From contig NZ_FNPW01000012.1 in assembly GCF_900107395.1 (NCBI RefSeq), positions 124,001 through 188,000 on the forward strand: a DNA stretch of 64,000 nucleotides. The letters are read 5' to 3'. Source of the stretch: Pseudomonas sp. NFIX28. Lineage in GTDB: Bacteria > Pseudomonadota > Gammaproteobacteria > Pseudomonadales > Pseudomonadaceae. Numbering within the stretch: position 1 is the first letter of the stretch; the number at the start of each line of letters is the position of its first letter. The notes under the pieces were generated by a model. It was not told the origin of the DNA, made no database searches, and worked only from the letters and a program-made list of their open reading frames with translations. Both the position numbers and the translations under genes were made by a program. Of this stretch, positions 16,107 to 24,680 are shown piece by piece.

Positions 16107-16640
16107 TCAGAAAGTCAGTTCGACTGCGACGGTATCGGTATAGGTGCCCGCCGGCAGGCCAGCCTTGCCGAGCGCCTTGCCGTAGATATTGACGGTCTGC
16201 GCCACGCCGGTGCTGGTGGCCAGGTTGATGGCATCGTCGATGGCCAGGAGCTGCGTGTGCCCGGAGTCGGTGTACAAGTCGTAAGGCACGAAGTTGCCGC
16301 TGCCATCGGCCAGGGCCCGGGTGCCGCCGGCGGACTGGCCGTCATTGGCGCCCGCGCGGACCGTCACCACCGGGCTGGTGCCACTGGAGCAGAGGATCGA
16401 CAAGGCTCCGCCGCCGCCACCGAGTACCTGGGCCATGGCTTGGGTGAACAGGCTGTCGGTGGTGCCGAAGTTCAGGGCGCCGAAGTTCAGGCCGCTGCTG
16501 CCGCCCGCGCCATTGACCTGGCAACTGCTGGTGAGAATCAGGCTGGACGTGATCTGGCCGGTGACCGTCGCGGCCTGGGCCACGGAAAACATGGCCAATC
16601 CAAGCAGCGGCAAAGCGATCCGGGATACAAGCATGTGCAT
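16107..16640 (-). CDS. SCPU-domain pilin subunit (third of four)
   Basis: A 177-residue secreted protein with signal peptide (ALPLLGLAMFSVAQA) and one SCPU domain: cysteines in TSSCQV and SILCSSG, the segment LNFGALNFGTT, and the closing LPAGTYTDTVAVELTF. A strong site, CGGAGG, lies 9 nt upstream of the ATG at 16640. It is likely the major or an adaptor subunit of the Csu-like pilus; sequence alone does not tell which. Confidence 0.9.
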   Translation of the reverse strand: MHMLVSRIALPLLGLAMFSVAQAATVTGQITSSLILTSSCQVNGAGGSSGLNFGALNFGTTDSLFTQAMAQVLGGGGGALSILCSSGTSPVVTVRAGANDGQSAGGTRALADGSGNFVPYDLYTDSGHTQLLAIDDAINLATSTGVAQTVNIYGKALGKAGLPAGTYTDTVAVELTF

Positions 16641-16660
16641 GACATTCGTCCTCCGTGGGT

Positions 16661-17200
16661 TTACCAATCCAGCGTGACCGTCAGGGTGTCGGTGTAGACC
16701 CCCGCCGGCAGCGCGCTGGTATTCGCGACCACCGAGCCAAACACCGGGATCGGTATCTGCGCTGCGCTGGTAACGGCGAAATAGTGTTGTTGGCCGATGC
16801 TGTAGCTGTGGCTGCCGGACGCATCGAGGAACAGCCGATAGGCAATGGTCTGGCGGCCATTACTCAGGCGCCGGGTGTTGCCATCGCCATTCATGCCGCC
16901 GTCGATGGTCACGGTGAAACCGGTCACCGCAGGGTTGCAGGCGACTTCCAGGCGGCCATTGCCGGTGCTGCTGATGGCGGCATTCAGCGGACTGCTCCAG
17001 GTCGGGCCCTGCTGGCCGAAATCCAGCAGGCCGAAATCGCTGTCCGGGCCCAGGACCGTGCGGGTCGCGCCGTTGGTCACTTCGCAGCCGGCGATGATGG
17101 TCAGCCGCGCCAGGATCTGCCCGTTGATCGCCGCTTGCGCAGCGCCGGCCAGCAATAGCAGGGAACCCAGGGCCGCCAGCGCCCAGCGTCTATTGGTCAT
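16661..17200 (-). CDS. SCPU-domain pilin subunit (second of four)
   Basis: A 179-residue secreted protein with signal peptide (ALAALGSLLLLAGAAQA) and one SCPU domain: cysteines in IAGCEV and EVACNPA, FGLLDFGQQGP, and the closing LPAGVYTDTLTVTLDW. The ATG at 17200 follows a GGGA about 9 nt upstream; an in-frame ATG at 17209 is possible. It belongs to the same operon as its neighbours, about 98 nt after the first pilin gene. Confidence 0.88.
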   Translation of the reverse strand: MTNRRWALAALGSLLLLAGAAQAAINGQILARLTIIAGCEVTNGATRTVLGPDSDFGLLDFGQQGPTWSSPLNAAISSTGNGRLEVACNPAVTGFTVTIDGGMNGDGNTRRLSNGRQTIAYRLFLDASGSHSYSIGQQHYFAVTSAAQIPIPVFGSVVANTSALPAGVYTDTLTVTLDW

Positions 17201-17298
17201 GTCGCCCATCCCAGATCCATCAGGATTTTCACTGTGACCGCTCACCGCGAACGGCCTCCCTGCACTGCCCGATTTCGCCGGGCAGCCCCCCACGGCCA

Positions 17299-17826
17299 CT
17301 ACCAGGTGACCGTCACTTTCAGCAGATCGGAATAACGGCTGACCCGCGGGATCTCGGCCAAGGGCTCGATCCGCCCGTACAGAGGCAAGTCCACCGACCC
17401 CGAGTCCGGCACCCGGCCGCTGACCGGCACATTCACCGGCAGCGGAATGCGCCGGGCCGCGTCCTGGTACAGGCGATACGGGATGGGTTTGCTGTGTTCG
17501 GCACTGCCGGCCAGGTAGCGCACTTCGCCGACGCCGCCGTGCTGCCCGCCGTCGACGCGCAATTGATAAGGGGTGTCCGGGTTGCATTCGAGCCTGGGCA
17601 GGCGGGTGTCGAGCAGCGCCGCGCTGAGGGGGCCGGCGGGGTTGTCCAGGCGCGGGCTGCTGCCGAAATCCAGCACGCCCAGCTGCTCGACACCCGCGTC
17701 GCGCGGCTGCCCCACCAGCTGGCAGCCACGCAGCACGTTGATCCGGACCTCCACCTGGAGCTCTGCGGCCCATGCCGTCGCGCCAAAGAGCACGCTCATG
17801 ACTGCGAAAACCAGCTTGCCATTCAA
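17299..17826 (-). CDS. SCPU-domain pilin subunit (first of four)
   Basis: A 175-residue secreted protein with a short signal peptide (LVFAVMSVLFGATAWA) and one SCPU domain: cysteines in LRGCQLV and LECNPDT, LGVLDFGSS, and a divergent C-terminus (VSRYSDLLKVTVTW instead of the usual AGTYTD). It is the first gene of the pilus operon. The start is probably a TTG at 17826 with AAAGGA eight nt upstream; an internal ATG at 17799 would spoil the signal peptide. Confidence 0.84.
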   Translation of the reverse strand: MNGKLVFAVMSVLFGATAWAAELQVEVRINVLRGCQLVGQPRDAGVEQLGVLDFGSSPRLDNPAGPLSAALLDTRLPRLECNPDTPYQLRVDGGQHGGVGEVRYLAGSAEHSKPIPYRLYQDAARRIPLPVNVPVSGRVPDSGSVDLPLYGRIEPLAEIPRVSRYSDLLKVTVTW

Positions 17827-18052
17827 CGCCTCAATCCTTTCGAGGAACGATAGGTACAGCTCAGGTTAGCCAGCGCCACGCAAATCGCCAGTACGGCCGC
17901 ACGTCGCACGCCCTCGAAGCACTCCTGAAACGGCCCGTGCAGCGCCCGGCGCACCATGGTCGCGCACAGTGGTCGCGCGCAGTGACACGGGCAAGCGGCT
18001 GTACCGACCCGAGCTTTCCGTGGAATAAAACCGCAGGTTCAGACAGCGCTGG
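17827..18052. other. Upstream region of the pilus operon
   Basis: This gap lies between the divergent pilus operon and the ATPase gene and should hold their promoters. I could not place a convincing -10/-35 pair or dyad. Confidence 0.4.
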
Positions 18053-19276
18053 ATGCCAGGCCGGGGATTGGATAAATTACCGCGCCGGTTCCAGGGGGGA
18101 GCGGGCCTGGAACCATCGGGGGTGACACCATTGGCCGTTTTACCGCCAAACCGCTCGCTACGCCCATCGCGCTGGCCCAGGCTGCGCGCGTTCTTCGGCA
18201 AGGCTTGCGCCAGGCCCGCCGCCAGCACCAGCCACGGCCGGGCGATCCATGAGTATTTCCGGCACAAGGCCCACGACCAGGGCTACACCCTGAGCCACAG
18301 CCAGCAGCGCGTGATCGACTACATGGCCCAGCAGGCCAACGCCCTGCTCCAGGCCGATGTCAAGCCACACGCCTGTCGCGGCCTGTATTTGCATGGCGCG
18401 GTGGGACGGGGCAAAAGCTGGCTGCTGGACGGTTTCTTCCAGGCCATCACGCTGACGGAAAAACAGCGTCTGCACTTCCACGACTTCTTCGCCCAGTTGC
18501 ATCACGGCATGTTCCGTCACCGCGAACGGCCCGACGCCCTGGAAGCCACCCTCGACGAGCTGCTCAGCCATTGCCGCGTGCTGTGCTTCGACGAATTCCA
18601 TGTCCACGACATCGGCGATGCGATGTTGATCACGCGGCTGTTCAAGGCGCTGTTCCAGCGCGGCATCCTGCTGCTGGTGACGTCCAACTACGCGCCCCAG
18701 GGCTTGCTGCCCAACCCGCTGTACCACGCGCGCTTCAAGCCGGTGATCGACCTGATCGGCAGCCGCATGCAAGTCATGGAGGTCGGCGGCCCCCACGATT
18801 ACCGCAGCCAGCCCCGCAGCCATTCGCAACAGGTGTTCACCCAGGGCCGCTACCTGTGGCCCGGCAGCGAGCAGCAGCGCCTGGACCTGGGCCTGCCGCA
18901 ACGCGGCGGCGCGAGTTCGCCGCTGATGGTCGGCGCGCGTCAACTGCAGGTACGGCTGTGCGCGCAACGCAGCGTGGGTTTTGCCTTCGGCGACCTGTGC
19001 GAACAACCGACCGCGGTCATGGACTACCTGGAGCTGAGCCGGCGTTTCGACCATTGGATCATCGACGAGCTGCCCGAGCTGGGCGAATGCCCGATTGCCG
19101 TCCAGCAGCGCTTCATCAACCTGATCGACGTGCTGTACGACCAGGACAAACACCTCACCCTGATCGGCCAGCGCCCGTTGCGCGAGAGCCTGGGCGGCAA
19201 CGCCATCGACCTGGCGCGCACCCGCAGCCGCCTGGGCCAGTTGCAGGAAATCGCCGCGGATACGCCGCGCAGCTGA
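18053..19276 (+). CDS. ZapE/AFG1-like ATPase, divergent paralogue
   Basis: An AAA-type P-loop ATPase of up to 407 residues. Walker A (HGAVGRGKSWLL, about 114-125) and Walker B (VLCFDEFHVHD, about 176-186) are intact, and TSNYAPQGLLPNPLYHARFKPVIDL is the AFG1/ZapE sensor region. ZapE in E. coli is linked to division at low oxygen, and AFG1 to mitochondrial protein quality control. Pseudomonas usually has a standard zapE elsewhere, so this looks like a second, divergent member. Family similarity begins only near residue 60. The ATG at 18053 has no clear ribosome site and the true start may be internal, for example GTG at 18122. Confidence 0.78.
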   Translation: MPGRGLDKLPRRFQGGAGLEPSGVTPLAVLPPNRSLRPSRWPRLRAFFGKACARPAASTSHGRAIHEYFRHKAHDQGYTLSHSQQRVIDYMAQQANALLQADVKPHACRGLYLHGAVGRGKSWLLDGFFQAITLTEKQRLHFHDFFAQLHHGMFRHRERPDALEATLDELLSHCRVLCFDEFHVHDIGDAMLITRLFKALFQRGILLLVTSNYAPQGLLPNPLYHARFKPVIDLIGSRMQVMEVGGPHDYRSQPRSHSQQVFTQGRYLWPGSEQQRLDLGLPQRGGASSPLMVGARQLQVRLCAQRSVGFAFGDLCEQPTAVMDYLELSRRFDHWIIDELPELGECPIAVQQRFINLIDVLYDQDKHLTLIGQRPLRESLGGNAIDLARTRSRLGQLQEIAADTPRS

Positions 19277-19369
19277 ACCGGCGGTCGCCACCTGCCGCCC
19301 TGCGCCGCTATCATGGCGGCCATTTCCAGGGCCGCGCGCCCTTCTCTAGCCTGAGTGCCGAATCTGTTC

Positions 19370-20683
19370 ATGGATACCCTTGCCCAACTGCGGGCCGGCC
19401 AACTGGCCGGTCTCAAGCGCCTGGACCTGTCTTGCGGTCTGAGCGAATTCCCCCGGGAAATCTTCGACCTGGCGGACTCGCTGGAAGTCTTGAACCTCAG
19501 CGGCAATGCCCTGAGCAGCCTGCCGGACGACCTGCATCGCCTGACCCGCCTGCGGGTGCTGTTCTGCTCCGACAACCAGTTCACTGAAATGCCCGCCTGC
19601 GTCGGCCAGTGCGCGCAACTGAGCATGGTCGGCTTCAAGGCCAACCGCATCGAGCGGGTTCCCGCCGCGGCCCTGCCGCCGTTGTTGCGCTGGCTGATCC
19701 TCACCGATAACTGCATCGAGGAGCTGCCGGAGGAGCTGGGCCGGCGCCCGCACCTGCAAAAGTTGATGCTTTCCGGCAACCGCCTGAGCCATCTGCCACA
19801 GAGCCTGAGCCAGTGCCACCAGCTGGAGCTGGTCCGCATCGCCGCCAACCGCCTCGGCGAACTGCCGGCCTTCCTGCTGGGCCTGCCGCGCCTGACCTGG
19901 CTGGCCTATGCCGGCAACCCGCTGGAATCCGAGGCCGACGCCGCGGCGCTGGAGTCGGTGCCGCGCATTCCCTGGGCCGAGTTGGAATTGCAGCAACGCC
20001 TGGGCGAAGGCGCGTCCGGGGTGATCCACCAGGCCCGCTGGCAGCGCCCCGGGCAAGCGCCGGGCGAAGTGGCGGTCAAGCTGTACAAGGGCAGCATGAC
20101 CAGCGACGGCTCGCCGCTGCACGAAATGAACGCCTGCATCAGCGCTGGCCGGCATCCGAACCTGATCCGTGTCGAAGGACGGATCAGCGATCACCCCCAG
20201 GAGCAGAACGGCCTGGTGATGCAACTGATCGAGCCGCGCTACCGCAACCTGGCGGCCTTGCCGAGCCTGGCCTCCTGCACCCGCGACATCTACGACGAGA
20301 ACACCCGCTTCAGTGCCGACGTGGCCCTGCGCATGGCCCACGGCATCGCTTCGGTCGGCGCGCATCTGCATCGCCAGGGCATCACCCACGGCGACCTGTA
20401 TGGCCATAACATTCTGTGGAACCCGGAGGGCGATTGCCTGCTGGGGGATTTTGGCGCGGCGTCCTTCCATGCGCTGGCCGACACCGAGGAAACCCGGGCG
20501 CTGCAACGCATCGAAGTACGGGCCTTCGGGATTTTGCTGGAGGAGTTGCTGGAACGCATCGAGCCGGGCCTGAGCCCGCAGCGGCGTGAACGCCTGGAAG
20601 CGCTGGTCGGCGACTGCTGTCAGCCGCAGGTGCTGGCGCGGCCGGGGTTTGCCGAAGTTGGGGACGTGTTGCGGGGGATTTGA
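19370..20683 (+). CDS. Leucine-rich-repeat protein kinase
   Basis: A 437-residue fusion. Residues about 14-190 hold roughly eight leucine-rich repeats (LEVLNLSGNALSSLPDDL-type units). Residues about 205-437 form a eukaryotic-like protein kinase with intact motifs: glycine loop LGEGASGV (211-218), VAVKLYK (K237), a helix-C glutamate (about E252), the catalytic loop HGDLYGHNIL (D342, N347) and DFG (360-362). It should phosphorylate a protein partner chosen through the repeats; neither partner nor substrate is known. There is no membrane segment. The ATG at 19370 is preferred over a GTG at 19355. It follows the ZapE-like gene on the same strand by about 90 nt. Confidence 0.88.
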   Translation: MDTLAQLRAGQLAGLKRLDLSCGLSEFPREIFDLADSLEVLNLSGNALSSLPDDLHRLTRLRVLFCSDNQFTEMPACVGQCAQLSMVGFKANRIERVPAAALPPLLRWLILTDNCIEELPEELGRRPHLQKLMLSGNRLSHLPQSLSQCHQLELVRIAANRLGELPAFLLGLPRLTWLAYAGNPLESEADAAALESVPRIPWAELELQQRLGEGASGVIHQARWQRPGQAPGEVAVKLYKGSMTSDGSPLHEMNACISAGRHPNLIRVEGRISDHPQEQNGLVMQLIEPRYRNLAALPSLASCTRDIYDENTRFSADVALRMAHGIASVGAHLHRQGITHGDLYGHNILWNPEGDCLLGDFGAASFHALADTEETRALQRIEVRAFGILLEELLERIEPGLSPQRRERLEALVGDCCQPQVLARPGFAEVGDVLRGI

Positions 20684-20690
20684 AGAACAT

Positions 20691-20726
20691 CGCCAGCCAG
20701 CTCGCTCCTCAAGGAGCTCGCTGGCG
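20691..20726. repeat. REP-like hairpin
   Basis: CGCCAGC (20691-20697) pairs with GCTGGCG (20720-20726), with an inner GCTCCT/AGGAGC stem. It lies between two converging genes and lacks a T-run, so I treat it as a repeat rather than a terminator. Confidence 0.55.
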
Positions 20727-20768
20727 GGCGAAGGCGTTGCTCACACAACGCGACTCAGCGGGCCGGGC

Positions 20769-21473
20769 TTAACCCGCCAGGCCGACGAACATGTCCTGCA
20801 CGTCGTCATGGTTGTCCAGGCCTTCGAGGAACGCCTCGACTTCCGCCATCTGCTCGTCGGACAGGCCGCTGACCGGGTTCTTCGGCTGGTAGCCGAGCTT
20901 GGCCGAGAGCACGGTGAAGCCTTGCTCGGGCAGGGCTTTCTGCACGGCGTCGAGGTCGGCAGGCTCGGTCAGGAACAGGGTCGCGCCCTCGTCCCCAGGC
21001 TCAAAATCCTGGGCCCCGGCTTCGATGGCCGCCAGCTCCGGATCGGCGTCCGGGCTGTCCGGCGCGGCTTCGATCATGCCGACATGGTTGAAGTCCCAGG
21101 ACACCGAGCCGGAAGCACCCAGCTGGCCCTTGCGGAACGCCACGCGGATTTCCGCGACGGTGCGGTTGATGTTGTCCGTCACGCATTCAACGATCAGCGG
21201 CACCTGGTGCGGGGCGAAACCTTCGTAGGTCACGCGGTGGTACTGCACGGTCTCGCCGAGCTGGCCCGAACCTTTCTTGATCGCACGCTCCAGGGTCTCG
21301 CGGGGCATCGAGGCCTTTTTCGCCTGCTCCACCACCAGACGCAGGTGTGCGTTGGTAGCGACGTCAGCGCCGTTGCGGGCAGCAATGGTGATCTCTTTGA
21401 CCAGCTTGCCGAAGATCTTGCCCTTGGCGTTGGCTGCCGCTTCTTTGTGTTTAACCTTCCACTGTGCGCCCAT
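20769..21473 (-). CDS. YebC/TACO1-family protein (paralogue)
   Basis: A 234-residue protein of the YebC/PmpR/TACO1 family. The N-terminus MGAQWKVKHKEAAANAKGK, the region THE-like YEGFAPHQVPLIVECVTDN and GASGSVSWDF are family hallmarks. Members have been described as DNA-binding regulators and, more recently, as factors that ease ribosome stalling. The start MGAQWKVKHK differs from the canonical MAGHSKW start of the yebC found next to ruvC, so this is the second family member. It is monocistronic and convergent with the LRR-kinase gene. Confidence 0.9.
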   Translation of the reverse strand: MGAQWKVKHKEAAANAKGKIFGKLVKEITIAARNGADVATNAHLRLVVEQAKKASMPRETLERAIKKGSGQLGETVQYHRVTYEGFAPHQVPLIVECVTDNINRTVAEIRVAFRKGQLGASGSVSWDFNHVGMIEAAPDSPDADPELAAIEAGAQDFEPGDEGATLFLTEPADLDAVQKALPEQGFTVLSAKLGYQPKNPVSGLSDEQMAEVEAFLEGLDNHDDVQDMFVGLAG

Positions 21474-21593
21474 TACTCACTCTCTTTGATCTGTGGCGTC
21501 GAGTTGGATGTGGCCGACGCGATGGGCAAGTTTATACGGCCTGAAGGCACCAATCGACCAAAAAGTCAGATCCGCGACCACCTGTCCCGCCCC

Positions 21594-22985
21594 TCAGCCC
21601 TTGTCGGCCTTGCCCGCCGCCGCGGCGAGCCGGGCCAGGCGCACGTCCAGATGCCGCGGCCGGTGGCCGTGATCCTCGGCTCGTTCCTTGCGGCGGATGG
21701 CGTTGCGCACCAGCAGCGAGCCCAGGTAACGGAACGGCTCCGGCGGGAAGTAGCCCAGGGGGCCGTTGACCAGCGGCGAACGGGTCCAGGGGTTGTCCAG
21801 GCCCAGCACCAGCGAAGCGAGGATCTGCCCGCCCATGTGGCACGGGCCGACGCCGCTGCCGGAATAGCCGAAGCCGTAGAACACATTGCCGCTGGCACTC
21901 ATCTGGCCGAAGAACGGCAGGCCGGTGACCGAGCGATCGGACGGGCCGTTCCAGGTCGCCGCCACCGGCACCTCGGCAAAGGCCGGGAAGAATTCCGCGA
22001 GGCTCTGGCGCAGCAGCCCGGCATAGGGCGATGGCTGGTCGAACACCGGCAGCATGCGTCCGCCATAGGCGAAGGTGTTGCCGCCCTTGCCGAGCATGAT
22101 CCGGCCGTCCGGGGTGTTGTGGTAGTAGTGCACGAAGATCCGCGAATCGAGCACCGTCACCCCGCTGGTCAGGCCGATCGACTTGAGCAGCTCGGGGCGC
22201 GGCTCGGTGATCAGCATGTCGCTGGAGACGATCGCCACGCTGCGCTCGAACCGTGGAAAGGCGCGGGCCATCCAAGCGTTCAGCGCCAGTACCACGGAAC
22301 GCGCCTGGACCTGGCCGCCGGGCGTGTGGATCCGCGCCGGCACGCCTTCCTCCATCCCGGTCATCGCGGTGTTTTCATAGATCCGCACGCCCAGTTGCAA
22401 GGCCACGCGGCGCAGGCCGCGCACCAGCTTGCCCGGCTGCACGCTGGCGGCCGCCGGCGAAAACCAGCCCTCCAGGTGTTTCGCGGAACCGGCCAGGCGC
22501 TGCACATCCGCCAGCGGGCGCTTCTCGAACGAGTTGATGCCCTGGCGCTCCAGCGCGGCGATCACGCCATCGGTAGCGCCGCACTGGGCCCGGTTGGTGG
22601 CGGTATAGAGCGTCCCGTCGAGGCGATAGTCGGCGTCGATCCCGTAGCGCTCGCAGAACGTGCCGATGGCGCGGATGCTCTGCTCCGACTCCTTGACCAG
22701 CCGCACCGCCTCCTCGACGCCGAACAGGCGCTCGAGGGTGAAATACTTGGCCGACCAGGACAGCGCGCAGCCGCCGTTGCGCCCACTGGCGCCGGCGCCG
22801 CAGATGTCCGCCTCGATCAGCACCACGTCCAGCCGCGGGTCCTGCTCCTTGAGTTGAATCGCCGTCCACAGCCCGGTGTAGCCGCCACCGACGATGCACA
22901 CATCGGTGCCGGTAGTACCTTGCAGCGGTGGGCAATCCTCGGCGCTTTCTGCGTTCAGCGCCTGTTCCAGCCAAAAGGGTCTCAT
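21594..22985 (-). CDS. FAD-dependent amine oxidoreductase (DAO family), phosphonate-associated
   Basis: A 463-residue flavoprotein of the D-amino-acid oxidase/glycine oxidase fold. The dinucleotide motif IVGGGYTGLW (about 31-40) is followed by ASGRNGGCALSW and by the C-terminal FAD segment YGFGYSGSGVGPCHMGG. It lies downstream of an OPA-type permease on the same strand and within 4 kb of phnW and phnX. Flavoenzymes of this fold in phosphonate clusters (PbfC/PbfD types) oxidise aminoethylphosphonate or its N-methyl form to phosphonoacetaldehyde. I infer a similar role. The ATG at 22985 is chosen over an upstream frame extension because it begins the conserved MRPFWLEQAL. Confidence 0.82.
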   Translation of the reverse strand: MRPFWLEQALNAESAEDCPPLQGTTGTDVCIVGGGYTGLWTAIQLKEQDPRLDVVLIEADICGAGASGRNGGCALSWSAKYFTLERLFGVEEAVRLVKESEQSIRAIGTFCERYGIDADYRLDGTLYTATNRAQCGATDGVIAALERQGINSFEKRPLADVQRLAGSAKHLEGWFSPAAASVQPGKLVRGLRRVALQLGVRIYENTAMTGMEEGVPARIHTPGGQVQARSVVLALNAWMARAFPRFERSVAIVSSDMLITEPRPELLKSIGLTSGVTVLDSRIFVHYYHNTPDGRIMLGKGGNTFAYGGRMLPVFDQPSPYAGLLRQSLAEFFPAFAEVPVAATWNGPSDRSVTGLPFFGQMSASGNVFYGFGYSGSGVGPCHMGGQILASLVLGLDNPWTRSPLVNGPLGYFPPEPFRYLGSLLVRNAIRRKERAEDHGHRPRHLDVRLARLAAAAGKADKG

Positions 22986-23070
22986 GGGGTGCTCTCGTGC
23001 GTGGCGCCACACTCCGGCCGGCCGTTGGTGAACGACGGCAGGCCGGCGGGCGCAAGGGATAAAGGAAGGT

Positions 23071-24396
23071 TCAACCGCGCAGCGGCTTGATGCTCAAGGG
23101 CCGGTTGGGGACGAAGACGCAGCTGGCCTTGAGGCCGGCCGGGCGGCTGTTCCAGTGCGGCATCAGCACCAGCGCCGAAAACAGCGCGCACCCGGCGAAG
23201 ACGATGAACACCGTGACGGTGTCGAAGTAGCCCGGCAGCAGGCCGCCGAGGATCGCTCCCACCGAGCCGCAGCCGTTGACGAAACCGGCGGCGGTGGCCC
23301 CGGCCTTGGCGGTGCCGAAGTCGATGGCCGCGGCGCCGCTGATCATCGAGTCCGGGCCGTACAGGGTCAGGCCCATGACAAACAGCAAGACCACCACCAG
23401 CAGCACGCTGCCGCTGTGCAGCGCGCCCATGAACAGCGCCAGGGCCACCGTCAGCGCCAGCAGGCTGAGCACGCAGGCCGGCATGCGCCGTGCTCCGAAG
23501 AGTTTGTCCGAGGCCAGGCCGATCATGATCGGCCCCAGCAGCCCGGCCAGCTCGAACGCCGTGGGCACGATCGCCGCGCCGACCTTGCCCACCGACGGCA
23601 TCTGCTCATAAACGATCACCGGGCCCCAGAGCAGGATCGCGTAACGCGCCGGCTTCAACAGGAAGTAGGCAAACCCCAGGGTCAGCACCGTGCGATTGCG
23701 CAGGATCTCGCGCAGCGGTTCCCAGACACTGATGCGACGCTCGGCATCGGCCTGCTCGGCGCTCGGTTCGGGTTCCGGCTCCACCGCCGGCAAGCCCACG
23801 TCCTCGGGTTTGTTGCGCTGGAAAATAAAGAACAGCAAGGCCACCAGGCCGACCACCGCGGCACTGGAAATAAACGCCGCATGCCAGCTGCCGACCAGCG
23901 TGTAGGCCCACCAGCCGGCGAAAGGCGAAGCCACCAGGCCACCGAAGGCGTAACAGGAACTCCACAGCCCCAGCACCCGGCCACGCTGCTGGGCCGGGAA
24001 GAAACTGCCGATGTTCTTGCACAGCCCCGACCAGCCGGTGGACTGCGCCAACCCCTGGATCAACATGCAGGTGGCGAAGATCGGCAACGTGGCGACGCTG
24101 CCCATCACCAGCGCCGCGGCAGCGGAAATCAGCAACCCGCCCAGCACCACCACCCGCGGGCCAAAGCGGTCGGCGAGCATGCCCCAGGCGAATTGGCCGA
24201 CCGCGTAGGCAGTCAGGTAGATAGCGTCGAGGTTGGCCATGGCCATCTTGTCCAGATGGAAAGCGGGGTCGTCGGCGATCCCCAGTTTGGCCACGGAAAA
24301 GGCTTTGCGAGTGAAGTAGAACGCGGCGTAAGCCAGCCAGGTGATGGCAAAAATCTGTACGCGCCAACGTTTGATGGTGCCGATCTGCTTGTTCAT
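23071..24396 (-). CDS. MFS permease of the organophosphate/GlpT-UhpT type
   Basis: A 441-residue protein with about 12 membrane segments. The start region WLAYAAFYFTRKAFSVAK and the loop DRFGPRVVVLGG are typical of organophosphate:phosphate antiporters (GlpT, PgtP, UhpT). Conserved arginines in such proteins bind the phosphate group. Its position before the flavoenzyme and near phnWX suggests uptake of 2-aminoethylphosphonate or a related phosphonate; the substrate is inferred. It is divergent from a LysR regulator with a long dyad in the spacer. Confidence 0.87.
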   Translation of the reverse strand: MNKQIGTIKRWRVQIFAITWLAYAAFYFTRKAFSVAKLGIADDPAFHLDKMAMANLDAIYLTAYAVGQFAWGMLADRFGPRVVVLGGLLISAAAALVMGSVATLPIFATCMLIQGLAQSTGWSGLCKNIGSFFPAQQRGRVLGLWSSCYAFGGLVASPFAGWWAYTLVGSWHAAFISSAAVVGLVALLFFIFQRNKPEDVGLPAVEPEPEPSAEQADAERRISVWEPLREILRNRTVLTLGFAYFLLKPARYAILLWGPVIVYEQMPSVGKVGAAIVPTAFELAGLLGPIMIGLASDKLFGARRMPACVLSLLALTVALALFMGALHSGSVLLVVVLLFVMGLTLYGPDSMISGAAAIDFGTAKAGATAAGFVNGCGSVGAILGGLLPGYFDTVTVFIVFAGCALFSALVLMPHWNSRPAGLKASCVFVPNRPLSIKPLRG

Positions 24397-24626
24397 TGTG
24401 GTTCTGACCTCAGGGTGTGAGTGTGCCGGCAGAATTGAGAAAAACGCCTGTGTTTTTTATTGTTGAGCACTGCAGGGCCGCCCTTTTTTCAGGGGTGGCA
24501 CTGGTCAGATGAGTCCTGTTTTCCCGTTTCCCGGGATGGGTTGCGCACGCACAGGCTCAGGGCCGGCTGACGGTCGACCGACCGGTCAGCGACTTGTGGC
24601 GATGGAAACAATTACGGATTAATAAG

Positions 24627-24649
24627 TGAAATCGATTTATCGTATTTCA
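24627..24649. promoter_or_regulatory. Dyad TGAAAT-N11-ATTTCA in the LysR/permease spacer
   Basis: TGAAAT (24627-24632) and ATTTCA (24644-24649) flank an inner CGA-TTTA-TCG. The palindrome lies 32 bp before the LysR start and is a candidate LysR-type binding site. Confidence 0.6.
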
Positions 24650-24680
24650 AATATAAGCTCAGCTTGTCAGAGGTTCGGCG

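Noticed and set aside
17866..18267. Minus-strand frame of 133 codons upstream of the pilus operon
   Set aside because: It has no ribosome site or recognisable motif and overlaps the ATPase gene start region.
20586..23090. Long plus-strand frame across the YebC paralogue and FAD oxidoreductase
   Set aside because: It spans two real genes on the other strand, has no family motifs and low-complexity composition.
24566..24590. Inverted repeat GCTGAC...GTCAGC in the permease/LysR spacer
   Set aside because: The arms pair only with a bulge and there is no T-run; I could not decide between operator and chance, so it is not listed as a feature.
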